A DNA stretch of 15,341 nucleotides from positions 1-15,341 of the forward strand of contig JABHDC010000135.1 in assembly GCA_018673255.1 (NCBI GenBank), read 5' to 3'. Below, piece after piece: positions 13,818 to 15,341 of this stretch; within the stretch, counting starts at the first letter, position 1; every line of letters begins with the position of its first letter. This DNA comes from Gemmatimonadota bacterium (lineage in GTDB: Bacteria; Latescibacterota; UBA2968; UBA8231). Made by a program: the position numbers and the translations under genes. A model generated the notes under the pieces. The model worked only from the letters and a program-made list of their open reading frames with translations. It did not search any database and was not told where the DNA came from.

Positions 13818-15131
13818 ATGCTCGACTTCCTGTCTACGCTCGTCTCCTTCATCATCGCTCTTGGCATTCTGGTCTTCGTGCACGAACTGGGCCACTTCCT
13901 GGTGGCCAAGCGAGCCGGGATCCGCGTCGAGCGATTCTCGCTGGGTTATCCGCCAAAGATGATCGGCTTCACCTATGGCGAGACGGAATACTGTATCTCA
14001 TGGGTGCCCTTCGGTGGTTACGTGAAGGTGGCAGGCATGGCCGATGTCGGCTCCGAGGACTCGACCGGGGCACCGTGGGAATTCCCCTCTAAGTCGGTGG
14101 GCACACGGATCGGCGTCATCGCCGCTGGTCCACTGATGAACTTCCTTTTTGCCTTCTGCGCTTTTGTCCTGCTCTACAATGCCTATGGCATCGACACGAT
14201 CGATTCGACGAGTGTGAATCCGGAAGCGGGTTCCATCGCCGAACAACGCGGGCTGCAGAACGGCGATCAGATCCGCAGCGTCAATGGCACCCTCGTGAGC
14301 AATGCCTTCGAATTGTCACAAGCGCTGGATCTGTCCGAGGGTTCGGGTGTGACCCTCGAAATCGAACGCCATCGCGAACTGGTCAGCATCGATCTACCTG
14401 CAGCCGACGACGAGGGTGACTACGGCCTGCGTCTGTTGTTGCCCACGACAGTGGGAAATGTCATCGATGGGATGCCGGCTGCCGAACTGGGCCTGGAGCC
14501 CGGTGATCTCATCACGGTCGTAGCCGGCAACGACGTGTCGACGTGGACACAGATGCGCGAAGCGATCAGCGTCCATCCAGACGAAGCGATCACCATCATC
14601 TGGCAGCGTGATGGCCAGGACCTGGAAGGGTCGATCACACCCAGGGGAATTGGCGAGGGCGAAGATCGTTTTGGTCAGATCGGCATTTCGCCTCACTCGT
14701 CCACGACCCAGGTCGGATTTGTCGATGCGACGAGCATGGCCCTGACAAATGTTGTGGCCTCGTCAGGACTCATTCTCGAGTTCCTCGGTCGCATCTACCA
14801 GCCGGAAAACTACAACCAGGTCGGTGGCCCGATCAGCATCGCCATGATGGCCGGCGATACGGCCGAGCGTGGCACCCGTGACTACATCAACTTCCTGGCC
14901 CAACTGAGCGTGAATCTGGCCATCTTGAATCTGCTGCCGATTCCCGTGCTCGATGGTGGCCATCTGCTCTTCCTGACGATGGAGGCCGTGCGAGGCCGGC
15001 CGCCTTCGGTGCGGCTGCGTGAGATCTCGCAACAGGTGGGGCTCGTCGTCCTCCTCTTCATCATGGTCCTGGTCACCTTCAACGATCTGAATCGTCACGT
15101 CGTGGATCACGTCGTGGAGTTGTTCCAGTAG
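13818..15131 (+). CDS. rseP: RseP-type site-2 intramembrane zinc metalloprotease
   Basis: A protein of 437 aa, typical length. The first membrane helix holds the zinc site HELGH (His22, Glu23, His26). The third ligand lies in NLLPIPVLDGGH (Asp379) of a C-terminal membrane helix. Between them are the FGGYVKVAGM loop, a membrane segment (GVIAAGPLMNFLFAFCAFVL), and two PDZ domains (about 125-200 and 205-285; the second includes GMPAAELGLEPGDLI). In Escherichia coli RseP cleaves the anti-sigma factor RseA and remnant signal peptides. No sigma-E-type factor or anti-sigma gene is in the window, so the substrate here is open. The gene sits 10 nt after cdsA and 7 nt before queG. Confidence 0.95.
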   Translation: MLDFLSTLVSFIIALGILVFVHELGHFLVAKRAGIRVERFSLGYPPKMIGFTYGETEYCISWVPFGGYVKVAGMADVGSEDSTGAPWEFPSKSVGTRIGVIAAGPLMNFLFAFCAFVLLYNAYGIDTIDSTSVNPEAGSIAEQRGLQNGDQIRSVNGTLVSNAFELSQALDLSEGSGVTLEIERHRELVSIDLPAADDEGDYGLRLLLPTTVGNVIDGMPAAELGLEPGDLITVVAGNDVSTWTQMREAISVHPDEAITIIWQRDGQDLEGSITPRGIGEGEDRFGQIGISPHSSTTQVGFVDATSMALTNVVASSGLILEFLGRIYQPENYNQVGGPISIAMMAGDTAERGTRDYINFLAQLSVNLAILNLLPIPVLDGGHLLFLTMEAVRGRPPSVRLREISQQVGLVVLLFIMVLVTFNDLNRHVVDHVVELFQ

Positions 15132-15138
15132 CAACAAT

Positions 15139-15341
15139 GTGACGCGGGATCGCCTCCCTACCGACCGACTGCGGCAAGTCGCCACATCACTGGGTTTCGA
15201 CCTGTTTGGTGTCACGCCGGCCGATCCACTGGCCGCCGCCGACTACTATGCCCGTTGGATCGCTCTCGGCTACGCCGGACGCATGGGCTATCTCGAACGG
15301 GCCATGGACCGACGGCGTGAGCCCCAACGCCTGGTCGAAGA
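15139..15341 (+). CDS. queG: Epoxyqueuosine reductase, N-terminal part (cut by window edge)
   Basis: The first 67 codons are present and the frame is open to the edge. Residues LPTDRLRQVATSLGFDLFGV followed by TPAD match the QueG N-terminal helix. WIALGYAGRMGYLERAMDRR followed by REPQRL matches the conserved 'G..g.M.yl.r....R..p' segment before the iron-sulfur domains, which lie outside the window. QueG reduces epoxyqueuosine to queuosine in tRNA wobble positions, using cobalamin and two 4Fe-4S clusters. GTG at 15139 is taken as start: the overlapping ATG at 15137 is followed at once by a stop, and no other in-frame start is near. The 7-nt gap after rseP suggests the same transcript. Confidence 0.85.
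   Translation, partial: MTRDRLPTDRLRQVATSLGFDLFGVTPADPLAAADYYARWIALGYAGRMGYLERAMDRRREPQRLVE

Overview
The window is a dense, roughly 60% GC chromosomal segment from a diderm (Gram-negative-type) bacterium. Evidence for an outer membrane is indirect: two exported TPR-type proteins, one with a clear lipobox, and an RseP-type site-2 protease. I see no phage, insertion sequence, CRISPR array, rRNA or tRNA. Clear Shine-Dalgarno motifs are rare, and several genes need TTG or GTG starts. The mix (eukaryote-like inositol-3-phosphate synthase, sialidase-like propeller, YdgJ/IolW-type oxidoreductase, COG3014 lipoprotein) would fit an uncultured FCB-type or Latescibacterota-like lineage, but that placement is a weak inference.

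Layout. 1-2517 (minus): a sialidase-like propeller gene, then by ATGA overlap a COG3014-type lipoprotein that runs off the left edge. 2540-4206 (plus): a Gfo/Idh/MocA oxidoreductase and a TrmH/SpoU RNA methyltransferase, 2 nt apart. 4146-5393 (minus): an exported TPR protein whose 3' end overlaps the methyltransferase by 61 nt. 5453-6832 (plus): a dihydrolipoamide-dehydrogenase-like flavoenzyme with a TTG start set by a good ribosome-binding site. 6833-7160: a 328-nt gene-free gap holding hairpins and two diverged copies of a ~75-80-nt repeat. 7161-8474 (minus): inositol-3-phosphate synthase, divergent from a LysR regulator (8632-9564, plus). A textbook T-N11-A operator inside a larger palindrome lies between them. 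9531-12055 (minus, read right to left): 5-formyl-THF cyclo-ligase, a NIPSNAP protein, a Dus tRNA-dihydrouridine synthase and a DUF309 protein. 12226-15341 (plus): uppS-cdsA-rseP-queG, with queG cut by the right edge.

Themes. The right-hand cluster makes the undecaprenyl lipid carrier and CDP-diacylglycerol and carries the envelope-stress protease; uppS has a good sigma70-type promoter, and dxr, often found between cdsA and rseP, is absent. Three genes act on RNA modification (TrmH-like, Dus, QueG). Inositol may be a second theme: the synthase has its own divergent regulator, and the oxidoreductase most resembles the YdgJ/IolW (scyllo-inositol dehydrogenase) branch. No wholly new multi-gene system is evident. 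The best leads are the LysR/inositol-synthase operator, the repeat pair at 6963-7144, substitutions in conserved motifs of UppS and Dus, two possible leaderless promoters, and the propeller-lipoprotein pair.
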